Assembly (NCBI GenBank): GCA_021163905.1
Contig: JAGGTG010000149.1
Location: forward strand, 1-18,752
Direction of reading: 5' to 3'
Length of the DNA: 18,752 bases
Source: Candidatus Aerophobota bacterium
Lineage (GTDB): Bacteria; Aerophobota; Aerophobia; Aerophobales; B3-G15
Part shown: one piece after another, positions 16,349 through 18,752 of the stretch
How the letters are laid out: each line of letters opens with the position of its first letter
Numbering within the stretch: position 1 is the stretch's first letter
The notes under the pieces: model-generated
What the model was told of the DNA's origin: nothing
Database searches by the model: none
What the model saw: the letters and a program-made list of their open reading frames with translations, nothing else
Program-made: the position numbers and the translations under genes

Positions 16349-17735
16349 TCTTTTTCATCCTTAACTTTTTATATTCCCGGCAACTTCTTATAAAATTTTT
16401 TGCAAAGTCCACATTAGAAGCAAAGTGAAGATGAGCATAGCTTGCCAGAACATTTTCTTTGATTAATCCATCATAAAAAACCCCCTTATTATTTCTTATC
16501 TTATAAGCAAAACGCACATTATCGGGAATATCCTTGAGATATGACCAGTGAAATATGTGAGCTTTATTTCTATCCCCTTTTTTACTTAATATGTTATTCT
16601 TCAGAGTCTCAACTTCTACGTAACCCAGAAATTGTAGTTTCTTAGCCATACTAACCGAACCCTTAAAAACTCCCACCATAGAAAAATCTTCTCCGTGAAA
16701 ATCAACAAGCTTTTCCATAAGATACATAAGCCCACCACACTCAGCATAAACCGGTAGCCCATTTTTTACCCGTTGATAGAGCTCATCTTTGAGCTGGGTA
16801 TTTCCTGCCAGTTGAGGAGCAAAAAGTTCAGGAAATCCACCACCAATATAAATACCATCTATATCCCGGGGTAGTCTTTTAGATCTAAGGGGACTGAACT
16901 CAACAAGCTTTGCCCCAAAATACTCTAAAATATCCAGATTATCCTGATAATAAAAGTCAAAGGCCTCATCCCTGGCAACAGCAACGGTTATTTTATTTTG
17001 AACTGGTTTTGGACTAAAGATTATTTTCCTGCCAGAAGGAAATCCCTGTGTTTGCCTGCTTATCCTGATAATCCTATCCATATCTATATTTTTCTCAACT
17101 AAATTTAATAACTTTTTACAGAAAGCACTAAGCAACTTCTTCTCCTGGGTAGGTATTAAACCCAAGTGCCTTTCTGGAAGCCTCAAAGTTGAATCCTTTG
17201 GTAAGAATCCAAGAACCGGAGTTTTAGTTTTTACCTCAATAACAGATTTTGTATCCTGATAGTGAGTAACACTTCCCACATTATTTAAAATTACACCTGC
17301 AATATTCACCCTTTTATCAAATTCCCTGTAACCTAAAACCTGTGCCCCAGCACTTCTTGACATAGAATATACATCCACCACAAGAATTACCGGACAGGCA
17401 AGAAGCTTTGCCAGATGAGCAGTTGATCCTTCTTCAGCATCTCCCAATCCATCGTACAAACCCATCACTCCTTCTATTACCGAAATATCTGCAATTTTTG
17501 CCTGTCTTTCAAATAGTTCCAAAACAACCTTTCTGGATAACAACCAGCTATCCAGATTCCGACAAAACCTGCCACTTATCTGTGTATGGTAGGTAGGGTC
17601 AATGTAATCAGGTCCCGCTTTAAATGGTTGAACCTTTAATCCCCTCTTTCTTAAAGCCAGTATTATTCCTAAAGTCAGCGTGGTTTTACCAACAGCACTG
17701 TTGGTTCCAGCTAAAATGATCCTTGGATAACTCAT
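16335..17735 (-). CDS. cbiA: Cobyrinate a,c-diamide synthase (CbiA)
   Basis: CbiA amidates the a and c carboxylates of cobyrinic acid with glutamine and ATP, early in the anaerobic amidation steps. The 466-residue protein has an N-terminal ATPase domain with P-loop GTNSAVGKTT (10-19) and PFKAGPDYIDPTYH (37-50), and EGVMGLYDG at 88-96. Its C-terminal glutamine amidotransferase domain has nucleophile C333 in YAECGGLMYL and the SYAHLHF histidines (H435, H437). The length is right for CbiA. HgcA-type or hydrogenobyrinate (CobB) homologues are close relatives; CobB belongs to the aerobic route and is less likely here. It starts 8 bases after btuF and overlaps cobT by 14. Confidence 0.95.
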   Translation of the reverse strand: MSYPRIILAGTNSAVGKTTLTLGIILALRKRGLKVQPFKAGPDYIDPTYHTQISGRFCRNLDSWLLSRKVVLELFERQAKIADISVIEGVMGLYDGLGDAEEGSTAHLAKLLACPVILVVDVYSMSRSAGAQVLGYREFDKRVNIAGVILNNVGSVTHYQDTKSVIEVKTKTPVLGFLPKDSTLRLPERHLGLIPTQEKKLLSAFCKKLLNLVEKNIDMDRIIRISRQTQGFPSGRKIIFSPKPVQNKITVAVARDEAFDFYYQDNLDILEYFGAKLVEFSPLRSKRLPRDIDGIYIGGGFPELFAPQLAGNTQLKDELYQRVKNGLPVYAECGGLMYLMEKLVDFHGEDFSMVGVFKGSVSMAKKLQFLGYVEVETLKNNILSKKGDRNKAHIFHWSYLKDIPDNVRFAYKIRNNKGVFYDGLIKENVLASYAHLHFASNVDFAKNFIRSCREYKKLRMKKSAYG

Positions 17736-17743
17736 AAAGTTTT

Positions 17744-18664
17744 CTACCTTACAGTTTTGAAAAAACTCGACAGAGACTTCTCTATTTTTTCCAGGCCATC
17801 TACAACTCTCGGACCGGGGCGCTCCACTATATCCGAGGTTATGGTGTAAACTCTACCACTTATAAGAGCTGATGTTTTCTTTAAATCAGGATCCTTAAGT
17901 ATTTTATTCTTTAAAATAACTGAATTTTTACCCATTCCTGAACAAAATATAACCTCAGGATCCCGATTTATCACCACTTCCTTGCTTATTATCTTCCATC
18001 CCTGAACATCAAAAGCTATATTCTTTCCTCCAGCCATCTCAATTAAATCATTGGCAAAGGTGCCTTTCCCTGCTGTCCATAGTTCTGGATACCATACCAG
18101 ATAAAGAACACGAGGTTTTTTCTTCTTTGGTATTTTGCTAACCTTCTCTCTGATTAAATTTATTCTTCTCTCAAGATCCCTCACCAGATTCTCTGCCTCT
18201 TTTTCAAACCCGGTTGCCTCACCAACGAGTTTTATATCTTTTAAAATGTCCCCAACTGATTTAGGGTAAAGGCATAAGACAGTTATTCCTAACTCCTTTA
18301 ACCTTTTTATATTTCCCTCTCCATTGCCATAGGAGGCTACCACCAGATCCGGATTTTTATCTACTATTGCCTCAATATTTGGAGTGGTAAATCCTCCTAC
18401 CCTATCTATTTTTTTCACCTGAGGAGGAAAATCGCAGTACTCTGTAACCCCCACCACTTTATCTCCTGCTCCTATGGCAAAGACAATCTCGGTATTTGCG
18501 GGAGATAAAGATACGATTCCTTCCGGTTTTTTATTTATTATCACCTTATACCCAAAATCATCCACAATTTCCCGGGGGAAATTAGCCTTTCCCTCCATTC
18601 CACCTATCAGCAATGCTATAAAAAGGATCAGGGCAACTAAAAGGAAATATCTGGGTTTTAGCAT
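17744..18664 (-). CDS. btuF: Periplasmic corrinoid-binding protein of the ABC importer (BtuF-like)
   Basis: This 306-residue class III substrate-binding protein has a signal peptide (hydrophobic core at about residues 7-22, likely cleaved near GKA at 25-27). It has no lipobox cysteine, so it should be soluble in the periplasm. The mature part begins with the family pattern of DDFGYKVIINKKPEGIVSLSP and a conserved TEIVFAIGAGDKVVGV segment. The middle has a long helix near 155-182, as in BtuF/FhuD proteins. It would hand corrinoid to BtuCD, encoded at the other end of the same gene row. ATG 18664 has AGGAGG 6 bases upstream. Related proteins bind haem or siderophores; the upstream riboswitch half and flanking cobalamin genes favour corrinoid. 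Confidence 0.91.
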   Translation of the reverse strand: MLKPRYFLLVALILFIALLIGGMEGKANFPREIVDDFGYKVIINKKPEGIVSLSPANTEIVFAIGAGDKVVGVTEYCDFPPQVKKIDRVGGFTTPNIEAIVDKNPDLVVASYGNGEGNIKRLKELGITVLCLYPKSVGDILKDIKLVGEATGFEKEAENLVRDLERRINLIREKVSKIPKKKKPRVLYLVWYPELWTAGKGTFANDLIEMAGGKNIAFDVQGWKIISKEVVINRDPEVIFCSGMGKNSVILKNKILKDPDLKKTSALISGRVYTITSDIVERPGPRVVDGLEKIEKSLSSFFKTVR

Positions 18665-18683
18665 TTTATCCTCCTAAATGTAG

Positions 18684-18752
18684 TCTCTAACAAAAAACCC
18701 TGACCTCCTCCTTTTCGGAAGATCAGGGCTTTATTTTTCAAATAAAAAGCCC
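18684..18752 (-). promoter_or_regulatory. 3' half of a second cobalamin riboswitch (expression platform), cut by the window end
   Basis: This stretch matches the platform at 6291-6360 base for base except for one missing base. It contains the same antiterminator (18726-18752) and terminator arms and sits directly upstream of btuF. The aptamer itself should lie just beyond the window, on the minus strand. It would control btuF-cbiA-cobT-pduX-cobD-cbiB-cbiP-btuCD. I infer the aptamer from the copied platform; I do not see it. Confidence 0.85.
18690..18735 (-). terminator. Riboswitch terminator before btuF, one base shorter than its twin
   Basis: CCCTGA pairs with TCAGGG on the minus strand, with the same TCTTCC/GGAGGA inner stem, followed directly by six U residues (18692-18697 on the + strand). 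The right arm lacks the C found in the btuB copy, so the outer GAAA/UUUC part of the stem is shifted or bulged. Confidence 0.82.

Noticed and set aside
1..18752. CRISPR arrays, tRNA or rRNA genes
   Set aside because: I found no regularly spaced repeats, no tRNA-like cloverleaf and no rRNA-like stretch on either strand by reading.

Overview
This 18.75 kb window is a corrinoid (vitamin B12) locus from a diderm bacterium. Every gene I can support lies on the minus strand, so the locus reads from right to left. The DNA is AT-rich by eye. A TonB-dependent receptor with ExbB, ExbD and TonB requires an outer membrane. The corrin genes are of the anaerobic cbi/cob type, and a methyltransferase of the AcsE family is present, which suggests an anaerobe. 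I cannot name the lineage. An uncultivated low-GC diderm phylum (for example Atribacterota or Aerophobota) would fit, but this is a guess from gene content.

Module 1 (18752 to 8545): inner-membrane corrinoid import plus late cobalamin synthesis. The right edge holds the 3' half (antiterminator and terminator) of a cobalamin riboswitch whose aptamer lies outside the window. Next come btuF (periplasmic binding protein), cbiA, cobT, a pduX-like threonine kinase, cobD, cbiB, cbiP, btuC and btuD. The genes overlap or are a few bases apart, so this is one operon. CbiA and CbiP amidate the corrin ring. The PduX-like kinase and CobD make aminopropanol phosphate, and CbiB attaches it. CobT activates the lower-ligand base. 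BtuFCD imports corrinoid. BtuD carries an extra domain of about 150 residues at its C terminus whose function I do not know. Corrin-ring genes, cobU/cobY and cobS are not in the window.

Module 2 (8544 to 6634): methyl transfer. Two stand-alone proteins correspond to the homocysteine-binding and methyltetrahydrofolate-binding modules of MetH. No cobalamin-binding module is encoded here. An extended -10 promoter probably precedes the pair.

Module 3 (6633 to 301): outer-membrane corrinoid uptake. A complete cobalamin riboswitch with a terminator/antiterminator pair starts a few bases after the methyltransferase stop codon. It controls a btuB-like receptor, exbB, exbD, an unusually long tonB, and an exported protein of eleven TPR repeats. 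The riboswitch therefore appears to control a private energy-transducing system for B12 as well as the receptor.

The left end (1 to 300) has no convincing gene. It holds a 165-bp element with 25-bp near-perfect inverted terminal repeats. The two riboswitch expression platforms, 12.4 kb apart, are identical over about 70 bases except for one missing base in the terminator, which points to recent duplication or conversion. Together the modules carry corrinoid across both membranes, finish it into a cobamide, and use it for methyl transfer.
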